This document shows positions 47,530 to 56,700 of a DNA stretch of 64,000 bases, piece after piece. The notes beneath the pieces were generated by a model. The model searched no databases and was not told the DNA's origin. It was given only the letters and a program-made list of their open reading frames with translations. How positions within the stretch are numbered: the first letter of the stretch is position 1; every line of letters starts with the position of its first letter. Source of the stretch: Mucilaginibacter aquatilis (GTDB lineage: Bacteria > Bacteroidota > Bacteroidia > Sphingobacteriales > Sphingobacteriaceae). The position numbers were made by a program, and so were the translations under genes. Location of the stretch: positions 186,001 to 250,000 of the forward strand of contig NZ_WQLA01000001.1 of NCBI RefSeq assembly GCF_009755275.1. Reading direction: 5' to 3'.

Positions 47530-48213
47530 ATGCTAGATGTTTTATACCGGGATAATTACCTCATTGCCATTAATAAACCGCACGACTTGTTGGTACACCG
47601 CTCCTCGATAGCTGCCGATGTGCAGGTGTTTGCTTTGCAACTACTGCGCGACCAGATTGGCCAGCCCGTATACCCGGCACACCGCCTTGACCGTAAAACA
47701 GCAGGCGTATTGCTTTTTGCGTTAGATAAAGATACAGAGGTAGCAATGCAAAAGCAATTTGCAGCCAACGAAGTAAAAAAAACTTACTTAACCGTTTTAC
47801 GCGGTCATTCTTCGCCAAGTGGGGAGATTGACTACGCTTTAAGAAAAGACAACGGCACGCTACAGGATGCCTTTACCCGGTACACAACGCTGGCTCAGGC
47901 TGAGTTACCTGTCGCATTTGGTAAGCATCCTACGTCAAGGTATTCATTGGTCGAAGCATGCCCTCAAACAGGGCGTATGCATCAACTCAGGAAACATTTT
48001 GCGCACATATTTCACCCCATAATTGGCGACCGCACGCATGGCTGTAATAAACAAAACAAGCTATTTACCGAGCAATGGCAAATGAACACCATGCTGTTAC
48101 ATGCGCGGAGCCTTGCATTTAATCATCCAATAACTGGTGAAGCTGTTTATATACAAGCACCTTTGATGCCCGAATTTGAAAAAGTAATGCAACTGATGGG
48201 CTGGCAGTTATAA
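47530..48213 (+). CDS. truC: tRNA pseudouridine synthase C (RluA family)
   Basis: The 227-residue single-domain enzyme isomerises U65 in tRNA. It begins MLDVLYRDNYLIAINKPHDLLVHRS and has the catalytic motif AHRLDRKTAGVL (Asp of HRLDR), then VEACPQTGRMHQLRKH and HPIIGDRTHG. The spelling follows E. coli TruC (for example IAxNKPxxLLVHRS and RMHQLRxHxAHxxHPIIGD) and not the rRNA-specific RluA type with an S4 domain, which is absent. Converges base-to-base with the Nudix gene. Confidence 0.9.
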   Translation: MLDVLYRDNYLIAINKPHDLLVHRSSIAADVQVFALQLLRDQIGQPVYPAHRLDRKTAGVLLFALDKDTEVAMQKQFAANEVKKTYLTVLRGHSSPSGEIDYALRKDNGTLQDAFTRYTTLAQAELPVAFGKHPTSRYSLVEACPQTGRMHQLRKHFAHIFHPIIGDRTHGCNKQNKLFTEQWQMNTMLLHARSLAFNHPITGEAVYIQAPLMPEFEKVMQLMGWQL

Positions 48214-48786
48214 TTACACACCGAAAATTTCAGGGTATCTTAAAGCAGCTTTAAGAATAAAGTTCATAGAGTCGGTTACCCAAATTTCCCCATCTTTTAC
48301 ACGTCGAAGAACCTCTGGGGCAGGCATGGTCAGCACTTCAATATTTTCGGTAACATCAAGCTTTTGCGTTGAATTAAATTCGGCATCAAACATAATATAG
48401 CCATAGGTAATTTGCTTCGTTTTAGTAGGATTATTAGCTATTTTACCTAATGATATCAGCTGACTGGCCTCCGCCTTCACACCTACTTCTTCTTCCAACT
48501 CGTTAAGCGCCGATTGTATAAGCGACTTGTCTTTTTGCTGCATGCCGCCGGGCAGTTCGAGCAATATTTCGCCCAGCGCATGCTTGTACTGGCGTACCAA
48601 TATCACTTCATGTTTTGGTGTGAGCGCCAATACCTGCACCACATCTCCTAAGGGCGAAAAGAAATAATCATCTACTATAAGACCATTAGCCAGCTCAACT
48701 TTATGCTTAAGCATCGGGAACCATGGACTAGGTGAAACGTCAGCTTCTTCCAATACTTTCCATTTTTTTATCTCAGCGTTCATCAT
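48214..48786 (-). CDS. Nudix hydrolase with an altered Nudix box
   Basis: The 190-residue protein has an ADP-ribose-pyrophosphatase-like N-terminal region (DYFFSPLGDVVQVLALTPKHEVILVRQYKH) and a Nudix helix LPGGMQQKDKSLIQSALNELEEEVGV. Read against GX5EX7REUXEEXGU, the first Glu is Lys and the Arg of REU is Asn, while the downstream EEE metal ligands are kept. It could hydrolyse a nucleoside-diphosphate sugar or be a changed-specificity member. Start is one of the doubled ATGs at 48786/48783. Confidence 0.86.
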   Translation of the reverse strand: MMNAEIKKWKVLEEADVSPSPWFPMLKHKVELANGLIVDDYFFSPLGDVVQVLALTPKHEVILVRQYKHALGEILLELPGGMQQKDKSLIQSALNELEEEVGVKAEASQLISLGKIANNPTKTKQITYGYIMFDAEFNSTQKLDVTENIEVLTMPAPEVLRRVKDGEIWVTDSMNFILKAALRYPEIFGV

Positions 48787-49131
48787 TGGCTAAAAGTAGT
48801 AAGTTTATGTATATGTTAACATCATAATATAGCTGCGTGTTCAACTACAATAGCCAAGTTCAAATCATTGCCACTCACCCTACAGGAATTTAGCCATTTA
48901 AATACCCACTCCTATTTGTTTTAGGTGATGTGCTGATTGGGTATAACCCTTTTACTGTTTTCATCGTAAAAAAGGGCAATCTATCTACACAAATGGATTG
49001 CCTATGGGGAATTACTACCACACATTTACTCAACTTCAACAGCCAAGTGTATTGTTTCAGCTATAAATGCACGTTGGAACACCCTTTGCCTAAGGGTATA
49101 CAAACAAATTAGAAATTACACAATAATTTAT
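48787..49131. other. 345-base intergenic region between Nudix and LruC genes
   Basis: No gene. I see two weak stem candidates on the plus strand, CCCTTTTAC…GTAAAAAAGGG around 48950-48975 and GGCAATC…GATTGCC at 48975-49002, possibly parts of a leader or terminator pair. Function unknown. Confidence 0.4.
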
Positions 49132-51231
49132 ATGAAACACCTTTTTACATGTGCCTTATTAGCCGGAGTTGTCAGCTTCTCGGCTTGTAAGAAAGACGCA
49201 TCTCAGCCGGAAGAGACTACTACCAACCCGGTAGCAGGAGCTAAAATTGCTCCGGATGGCTTTAACTTTTCAACCACTAAAAACGTAACATTAAACGTTA
49301 CCCTGCGCGCTGCAAACAATGAGGCTTTAGCCGGTGTAGTAGTGAGCGCTTACCTGCCTGGTGCAACATCACCAATTTTTAAAGGCGTTACCGATAAAAG
49401 CGGTGTGCTTCAAGGCTTGGTTACTATTCCAACTTCGGTAAATAAATTAATTATTGATCCTGCTTATGTTGGCTTAATGCGTAATGCACAGGCAGCAATA
49501 TCAACCAGCAATACCGTTACTGCTTTAATTGGTGGTAAAGATGGTTTTGGCGGCGACATTCAGCCAGAAGAGATAACCGTATCTACTTCAAACGGTACTA
49601 CTGCTACTAAAGGTACAATGGCAATTGGCGGTCCGGTGTTTGCTTACCCAAGCCCTTACACCTCAAGCACCAACGCAACATTCAACACTACTCAGTACCC
49701 ACGCAGCGTTGGCCGTCCGGTTTACCTTGAGGCTACTCCTGATGCTATTGATGCTTCATTATTGTCATACATCAATGCTTCATTACCTGAAGGCTCACCA
49801 CTGCCAACTACTCACCCTGAGTTTTTGACTACCAATGCGGTATCTAACTTAAATATCACAGCTACTTCTGACGTTTGGATCACATTCGTTTCTGAAGGTG
49901 CCGGATATCTTAACACCCTTGCTTACTACACTTACCCAACCAACACCCCTCCTACAAGTGTTGATGATTTGGATAACGCTACGCTTATTTTCCCTAATGC
50001 TTCGGCAAACGGATCGGGCGGTGCTTTAAAACCGGGTGATAAAGTAAAAATCGGTCGTTTTAACGCAGGTACTTCTATAGGCTTTGTATTAATTCAAAAT
50101 GCATGGAATGGTAGCGGCGTATTAACCGGTAACGCTAAATTCTACTCTGACTACAGATTGAACCCTGAAAGCACAGTAGCTAAAAAGAAACACGTAGTTA
50201 CTTTATGGGATGATGTTCACAAATTATTCCTGATGGGCTTTGAAGACATCAACCGTGACAACGGATCTGACCAGGACTTTAATGACCTTGTTGTATATGC
50301 TACCTCAAACCCGGTAACCGGTATTTCAAACAGCGGCGTGCCTGCAATTGACAAAGGTGGAGATACAGATGGCGACGGCGTATTGGACGAATTAGACGCT
50401 TTCCCTGATGATGCTACCAAAGCTTATGTAAGCTACTACCCGTCACAAACAGGTTATGCCAGCATTGCTTTTGAAGATAACTGGCCTAAAAAAGGCGACT
50501 TTGACCTTAACGACTTAGTAGTTAACTACCGCTACACATTTGTAAGCAACGCCAGCAACCAGGTTGTTGAAATGAAAGGTGAATTTACTCCTTTAGCTTC
50601 AGGCGCTTCATTCAAAAATGGTTTTGCGGTTCAATTACCAGTTTCAGCTTCAGCAGTTAGCGCAGTTACCGGTCAAAGAAACATCAGCAACTACATCAGC
50701 TATGCTGCTAATGGTGTTGAAGCTGGCCAATCTAAAGCGGTTATTGTTCCTTTTGACAACCACGAGGCTTTGCTTAGAAACCCTGATGGTGCATTCTTCA
50801 TCAATACACTGATGGACAAAAACAAAGTTACCGGCAGCACAGCTACTGTAAACGTAACCTTTGCTTCACCTGTTGCGGCATCAAACCTACAAGTTGCTAA
50901 TTTCAATCCGTTCCTTATCAGTGATATGCGTCGCGGTTATGAAATACACTTACCTGGCTTTGCACCAACCGATAAAGCTACCAAATCACTTTTCGGTACT
51001 GATGATGATGCTTCGGTATTAAACAGCAACAAAACTTACCTGTCAAAAGAAAACTGGCCATGGGCTATCAGCTTTGTAGGTGAGTACAAATACCCGGTTG
51101 AATTACAACCTGTAAACCAAGCTTACTTACGCTTCTCAGAGTGGGCATTATCTGGCGGCACTTCATATGCTGACTGGTATAGCAACACCGGAGTTGGTTT
51201 CAGAGACGCTTCTAAAATTTACTCTAAATAA
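49132..51231 (+). CDS. LruC-domain calcium-binding-type lipoprotein
   Basis: The 699-residue surface lipoprotein has an SPII signal ending GVVSFSAC (Cys19). An N-terminal domain carries a carboxypeptidase-regulatory-like beta fold (about residues 50-120). Mid-protein GFEDINRDNGSDQDFNDLVVYAT is a DUF4114 element. DTDGDGVLDELDAFPDD near residue 405 is a thrombospondin-type-3/dockerin-like calcium loop. This is followed by the DUF4842/LruC domain (FEDNWPKKGDFDLNDLVVNYRY, ending LWALSGG-like). Likely outer-membrane or exported and calcium-stabilised. A strong terminator follows. Codon use is clean and balanced, consistent with high expression. Confidence 0.92.
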   Translation: MKHLFTCALLAGVVSFSACKKDASQPEETTTNPVAGAKIAPDGFNFSTTKNVTLNVTLRAANNEALAGVVVSAYLPGATSPIFKGVTDKSGVLQGLVTIPTSVNKLIIDPAYVGLMRNAQAAISTSNTVTALIGGKDGFGGDIQPEEITVSTSNGTTATKGTMAIGGPVFAYPSPYTSSTNATFNTTQYPRSVGRPVYLEATPDAIDASLLSYINASLPEGSPLPTTHPEFLTTNAVSNLNITATSDVWITFVSEGAGYLNTLAYYTYPTNTPPTSVDDLDNATLIFPNASANGSGGALKPGDKVKIGRFNAGTSIGFVLIQNAWNGSGVLTGNAKFYSDYRLNPESTVAKKKHVVTLWDDVHKLFLMGFEDINRDNGSDQDFNDLVVYATSNPVTGISNSGVPAIDKGGDTDGDGVLDELDAFPDDATKAYVSYYPSQTGYASIAFEDNWPKKGDFDLNDLVVNYRYTFVSNASNQVVEMKGEFTPLASGASFKNGFAVQLPVSASAVSAVTGQRNISNYISYAANGVEAGQSKAVIVPFDNHEALLRNPDGAFFINTLMDKNKVTGSTATVNVTFASPVAASNLQVANFNPFLISDMRRGYEIHLPGFAPTDKATKSLFGTDDDASVLNSNKTYLSKENWPWAISFVGEYKYPVELQPVNQAYLRFSEWALSGGTSYADWYSNTGVGFRDASKIYSK

Positions 51232-51259
51232 TTTTTTAGCCGATACATAATTAAGTTGT

Positions 51260-51289
51260 AAGGGCCGCCTCCAAAAGGGCGGCCCTTTG
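51260..51289 (+). terminator. Terminator after the LruC gene
   Basis: AAGGGCCGCC…GGCGGCCCTT with a TCCAAAAG loop, then a short TTTG tail; 29 bases after the stop. Confidence 0.88.
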
Positions 51290-51334
51290 TTGTTAACAGG
51301 TATTTGAGTAATTTCACTTATAAACCGTTACTAA

Positions 51335-52086
51335 ATGAAAGACAACTTTTCAACCCAATCAGACAGCTATGCCCGTTACAGGCCCACCTATCCTCCGGAG
51401 TTTTTTGAATACTTATATAGCTTATTACCCGTAAAAAAAATGCCTGGGATTGCGGCACAGGTAACGGACAGGTAGCTTTTGAGTTAGCTAAAAATTTTGA
51501 ACAAGTATTTGCAACCGACATAAGCCAGGCGCAGATAGATAACGCCGGGCAGGCAAATAACATAATTTACAGCGTTCAACCTGCTGAAATAACAGACTTT
51601 AGTGACAACTTTTTTGATTTAATTGTAGTTGCACAAGCCATTCACTGGTTTGATTTTGACAGGTTCTATGCCGAGGTGGAAAGAACTGCAAAAGCTAATG
51701 CACTGTTGTGTGTTACCGGTTATGGGATGATTGAGGTTTCAAAAGAGATTGATGACGTGATAGCACATTTTTACAAAAATGTTATTGGCAGCTATTGGGA
51801 TGCCGAACGTAAGTATATAGACGAGAACTATAAAACCATACCATTCCCTTTTGAAGAGTTGGAAACGCCGCAATTTTACAACACACTGAACTGGACTGCC
51901 GAGCATTTAATTGGCTATTTGAACACATGGTCGGCCGTTAAGCATTTTATTAAGCAAAACGACTATAATCCGGTTGATGAGTTGAAGCCTGAGATTAAAA
52001 AGCTTTGGGGTGGTAATGATACAAGGCAGATTAAATTTCCGGTACTTTTAAGGATAGGTAATGTTAACCCAACGCTTGAACTTTGA
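51335..52086 (+). pseudogene. Class I SAM methyltransferase, frameshifted at an A8 tract
   Basis: ATG at 51335 begins MKDNFSTQSDSYARYRPTYPPE, the normal start of a class I methyltransferase, and ends at TAG 51473-51475 after 46 codons. The continuation in another frame reads NAWDCGTGNGQVAFELA (SAM motif I) then VVAQAIHWFD and on to TTAL-like end PTLEL at 52086. The switch lies in the run of eight A at 51433-51440; one more A (or a -1 slip on A-AAA-AAA) would join the parts. It may be a real pseudogene, a sequencing error in the homopolymer, or a slippage-dependent gene. Confidence 0.8.
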
Positions 52087-52144
52087 TCAATACATACTGT
52101 AACTAATTGTGCGGCCCCCCATCTAAACCTAAACAAACGAAAAT

Positions 52145-52398
52145 ATGAGTGCCTGGACTACCCTTTATGATGGACATAAAATTACCGTAGAAAACAGCTG
52201 GTTTGGCGGCGAACGCCTTTGGGTTAATGGAACTTTGCAAGATGAGCAATTGGGATTTGCTTTGCGCAGCCGTTTGTACGGAAGCCTGAAAGCGCCCGGC
52301 CAGGAAACAAAACGAATCAAAGTATCATTAGGCACCCAACCTTTTCAGTGGAATGCCAGATTTTTGTAGATGATGAGTTGGTGTTCTCGGGAAGGTAG
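52145..52398 (+). pseudogene. Small hypothetical gene, probably frameshifted near its end
   Basis: ATG at 52145 opens a 74-codon frame (MSAWTTLYDGHKITVENSW…) that stops at 52367-52369. From about 52340 a different frame, the same one-base offset as in the gene before, continues with ECQIFVDDELVFSGR to a TAG at 52396-52398, a much more protein-like ending than the direct frame. A single missing base around GGCACCCAACC would account for it. Family not recognised. Confidence 0.55.
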
Positions 52399-52425
52399 TA
52401 TATCAATAGTATTGAGATGCAATCA

Positions 52426-52472
52426 AGCCAATTACCTGTGCTTGTCATAGACAGTAACACAGGCAATTGGCT
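52426..52472. repeat. 15-bp inverted repeat between convergent genes
   Basis: AGCCAATTACCTGTG (52426-52440) pairs with CACAGGCAATTGGCT (52458-52472) with one mismatch and a 17-base loop. It lies between the frameshifted gene and the convergent B-lectin gene. It has no T-tract, so terminator function is uncertain. Confidence 0.6.
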
Positions 52473-52489
52473 GAAACGTTGCATATGAA

Positions 52490-53155
52490 TCAGTATGCTA
52501 AATGAACACCATATGGATCATTCTCATCAAGATCAAAGCGCTTCCAGTACCCTTGGCCTCCAGTACGCACTTGACCATCTTGAGTAAGTGTTGAACCCAA
52601 AACGCCAGTTGTAATGGCATCAGATTCAGCTATAATATGCAGTTCGCCTCTATTGGACAATATTAACCTTGCATTTCTTGGACTTTTACCACCACACTGA
52701 AATACGTAAGTTCCGGCATCCCATATGGCATTATTGTTTCCATCGTACTCCACAAAGTTCATATCCGTCTGTAACACAAACTTTGGGTTTTTATTATAGC
52801 CACGTGTAAGATCCCATAACACTCTTAATCCGCCGTTTGTTCTATCATAAATAACAAGATTACCGTCAGATTGATTATTTAATTCATAATTACCACATGT
52901 CCAAATCTGCTTAGGTAAAACGTAATTAGCGTTAGTTGGAAATGTACCAATCACTGTGTACACTTGATTATAGGGATTATATCCCCACACCCCAGTTCTC
53001 TTGCAACTTGATCCAAGCACTGATTTTTTCACGCTGTCTGGAGCATTAGACTTCATTGAATTGGAAATCTGTGAATCTCCTGATTTTTCTTTAGTGCAAC
53101 CGTACGTCAATGTAAGGGCACAAGCAACTGATGCAATAAAAGTAAAGGTTTTCAT
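52490..53155 (-). CDS. Lipoprotein with bulb-type (B-)lectin domain
   Basis: From ATG at 53155 the 221-residue precursor starts MKTFTFIASVACALTLTYGC, an SPII signal; the extension to 53188 adds eleven non-signal residues. The mature part has two clear copies of the B-lectin pattern QxDxNxVxY (NNQSDGNLVIYD and LQTDMNFVEYD) and a third degenerate one (ILSNRGELHII), plus NAIWDAGT-type W-x-T/S strands, and two cysteines. These folds usually bind mannose-type sugars. Isolated, facing convergent genes and a large AT-rich gap, so it looks like an accessory gene. Confidence 0.82.
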   Translation of the reverse strand: MKTFTFIASVACALTLTYGCTKEKSGDSQISNSMKSNAPDSVKKSVLGSSCKRTGVWGYNPYNQVYTVIGTFPTNANYVLPKQIWTCGNYELNNQSDGNLVIYDRTNGGLRVLWDLTRGYNKNPKFVLQTDMNFVEYDGNNNAIWDAGTYVFQCGGKSPRNARLILSNRGELHIIAESDAITTGVLGSTLTQDGQVRTGGQGYWKRFDLDENDPYGVHLAY

Positions 53156-53188
53156 AATATTTAATTTTAAGCAATATAATAAAAACAA

Positions 53189-53717
53189 ATAATAATTAAA
53201 TCAGTGGTTAATAAAAAGTTTCTCTTTGATTAAATCGACTCTTGCTTGATTTCAGCGCTTACTAGCATTGGGTATTGGGTTAACCAAATAATTATTTAAA
53301 GGCTTGAAGTTTTTAATTTTATATCTCGAACTATCAGATTTGAAAATAATTAATTCATTATCTTATAAGTTAAATAATTACTATTTTACCGCCAAGTTCA
53401 TAGTAATCAGTTCAGTTGATTTTTTGAAATTATAAGTTAGGGGAAGTTACGCAGGCAATTACAACAAACTTTGAGGTTTTCTTAGTAAGTGTTAACAATC
53501 AAAACCACTAAACAACATACATTAATAGTATGCTTGCTATTTGTTTGTCAGGAAAGGATTATCTGGAAATTGTCATTGTTTAAGTATTCATATTGTTATT
53601 ATAAACTACTCCAAAAGGTATAGTTTATAATAACAATATATCTTATTTAATCTGTTTAAAAATTAGATGCCTGTTTTAAGATAATAAACTGCACGTTTCA
53701 AGTTTTTAATTTTCACC
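53189..53717. other. 529-base AT-rich gap between the B-lectin and dnaE genes
   Basis: No ORF of note. Apart from the inverted repeat at 53590-53639, I see only AT-rich sequence. The B-lectin promoter must lie at its left end and the dnaE 3' untranslated region at its right end. Confidence 0.5.
53590..53639. repeat. 19-bp perfect inverted repeat downstream of dnaE
   Basis: ATATTGTTATTATAAACTA (53590-53608) is exactly complementary to 53621-53639, with a 12-base loop. It is 78 bases past the dnaE stop on the minus strand. The AT-only stem lacks a following T-run, so a termination or mRNA-end role is only possible. Confidence 0.8.
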
Positions 53718-56700
53718 CTACTTCAACATAGGCTGCACATTAGTCAAACTATATATTCCGGCAATTAAATCATCGCTTGGGTTAACGCGCATGGTTTTGG
53801 ATGGCAGGTCAATAAACAGGTTATCTTCGCCGTCTTTAATCATGAAACGCAGGGCGCAGTTTTTCACTTCGTATTTTTGATTATTAGCCAGCACCATTTC
53901 ATTAAGGTTGTTAACCATATCATCGTTAAGGCTGTGCAAATGCATACAAATAGTGAGCGATTTAGTCATTTTATCGCGCATTTCTGATAGCAGATTTATG
54001 GAACCAAGGCGCATATCCCAGTTGTCTTTCTGGCGATACTTTTCTTCAACAGTACCTTTCAACTGTACAAAGAAACCATCGCCAAGCAGGTTACGGAACT
54101 TAATATAATCATCGCCAAAAAGGGCAAACTCGTAGCTATCGTAGTAATCTTCAATTACAAATGTGCCAAACGGTTTACCTGTTTTGGTCATTTTGTGCTG
54201 TACGTTAGCCATCAAGCCGCCGATGCTCAGCTCCCCCATTCGACGTAGTTGCGCAAAGCGCTCCACAATATCGGCCGGAGCTTCGCCCCCGCGCATAGTT
54301 ACCAATACTTTTAAGTCAGATACAGTATTCTGGCAATAACGCTCCAGCTCTAACTTATAATTATCTAAAGGGTGACCGGTTAAATAAATACCAATCATAT
54401 CCTTTTCGTACTTCAACTTTTCAATCAGGGCCCATTCTTCGCAAACAGGCATGGCAGGCTCGGGAATATACGCCTCAACCGTACCACCAAACAATGATGA
54501 TTGCGAACTGCTTTGTGTATTTTGATAATCGTTGGAGTATTTAATTAATCGTTCAATTCCGGTTAGCAAGCCATTTTCGGTTTTGGCAAAAAACTGGGCC
54601 CGGTTTAAACCAAAGCTATCGAACGCACCGCTGTACACCAGGTTTTCATAAGCCTTTTTATTTACGTTGCGGGTGTTGCTGCGCTGGGCAAAATCAAAAA
54701 CCGATTTGTAAGGGCCACGCTCATTACGCTCGTCAATTATACTTTCAATAGCCTTTTCGCCCACACCTTTAACACCGGTTAAGCCAAAGCGTACATCTCC
54801 ATTTTTATTTACCGCAAAGGCCATGTCCGATTCGTTAACATCCGGCCCCAATACATTGATACCCATGCGGCGGGTTTCTTCCATAAAGAAAGATATTTTA
54901 TCGATACTGTTTTGATTGTTTAATACCGCCGCCATGTACTCTGAGGGGTAATGCGCCTTTAAGTAAGCCGTTTGGTAGGCTACAAACGCATAACATGTAG
55001 AGTGCGATTTGTTGAAAGCATACTGGGCAAAGGCTTTCCAGTCGGTCCACACCTTGGTAAGTTTATCTTTAGGGTGGCCTTTGGCCATTGCCCCATCCAT
55101 AAACTGCGCCTCCATTTTGTTGAGTACCTCAATTTGCTTTTTACCCATAGCCTTACGCAAAACGTCGGCATCACCTTTACTAAAGCCTGCCAGTTTTTGC
55201 GAAAGAAGCATCACCTGTTCCTGATATACGGTGATACCATAGGTTTCGCCCAGGTATTCCTCCATGTCGGCCAGGTCAAATGTTACATCTTCAAGGCCAT
55301 GTTTACGTTTAATAAAGCTTGGTATATACTCAATAGGTCCTGGCCGGTACAGGGCGTTCATGGCAATCAAATCTTCAAACCTGTCTGGCTTTAACTCACG
55401 CAGGTACATTTGCATACCATCACTCTCAAACTGAAATGTACCGTTGGTATCACCGCGTTGGTACAGTTCGTAGGTTTTCTGGTCGTCTAACGGAATGTAA
55501 TCTATATCAATATCACGGTCATGGTTCTGCTTAATCATGCGCAGTGCATCCTTAATAATGGTTAGGGTTTTCAGGCCCAAAAAGTCCATCTTAATTACAC
55601 CGGCATCCTCAATTACACGCCCGTCATATTGCGTTACGAGCAGGTCAGAGTCCTTGGCAGTGGCTACGGGCACAATGTTCGTCAGGTCGTCAGGCGCAAT
55701 AATAATACCTGCCGCGTGCACACCGGTGTTACGCACCGAACCTTCCAGCTTTTCAGCCTCGCGCAGTACCGTAGCTTTTAAATCGTTACCTTCTTTAATA
55801 GCCTTAAGTTCGGGCACCTGTTCTATTGCCTGTTTAAGGTTGATGCCCAGGGTATCGGGTACCAGTTTTTTAAGCGCGTTTACATCACTTAGCGGCATGT
55901 CCAATACCCGGCCAACATCTTGTATACTGGTGCGGGCAGCCATTGAGCCATAGGTAATAATTTGCGCTACCTGGTTTTTACCATACTTATCAACCACGTA
56001 ATCAATAACCCGTTGCCTACCGGCGTCATCAAAGTCCGTATCAATATCGGGCATTGACTTACGGTCGGGGTTCAGGAAACGTTCAAACAGGAGGTTATAC
56101 TTAATAGGATCTATATTGGTTATACCAGTACAGTACGCCACTACCGAACCTGCTGCCGACCCACGGCCAGGCCCAATAAATACGCCCATATTACGGCCTT
56201 CTTTAATAAAATCGGCCACAATGAGGAAGTAACCCGCAAAGCCCATGGTTTTAATGGTGAACAGCTCAAAGTTAATGCGCTCTTCTACCTCGGGCGTCAT
56301 TTCCTTATAGCGCTCGTAGGCGCCGGTAAAGGTTAAGTGCTTTAAGTACTCCCACTGATTTAGCACGTCAGATTCCGGTCCGTCGTGTATTTTAAATTCA
56401 GGTGGTATGGGGAAGTTGGGTAGCATGATGTCGCGTTTCAGCTTCAACACTTCCACCTTATCAACAATTTCATTCGTATTATCTAATGACTCGGGCAGGT
56501 CATGAAACAGCTTGCCCATTTCAGCTTGAGTTTTAAAGTAAAACTGATCATTAGGAAATCCAAAACGATAGCCCCTGCCGCCCTCATCATCAGTTGCAAT
56601 AGGCGTGCTTTGCATATCGCCCGTGTTAACACACAGTAAAATATCATGTGCATTAGCATCCTGCTGATCTACATAGTGCGAATCATTCGAACAAATAACC

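Noticed and set aside
54972..55394. 140-codon plus-strand frame inside dnaE
   Set aside because: Antisense shadow of the polymerase; no independent signals.
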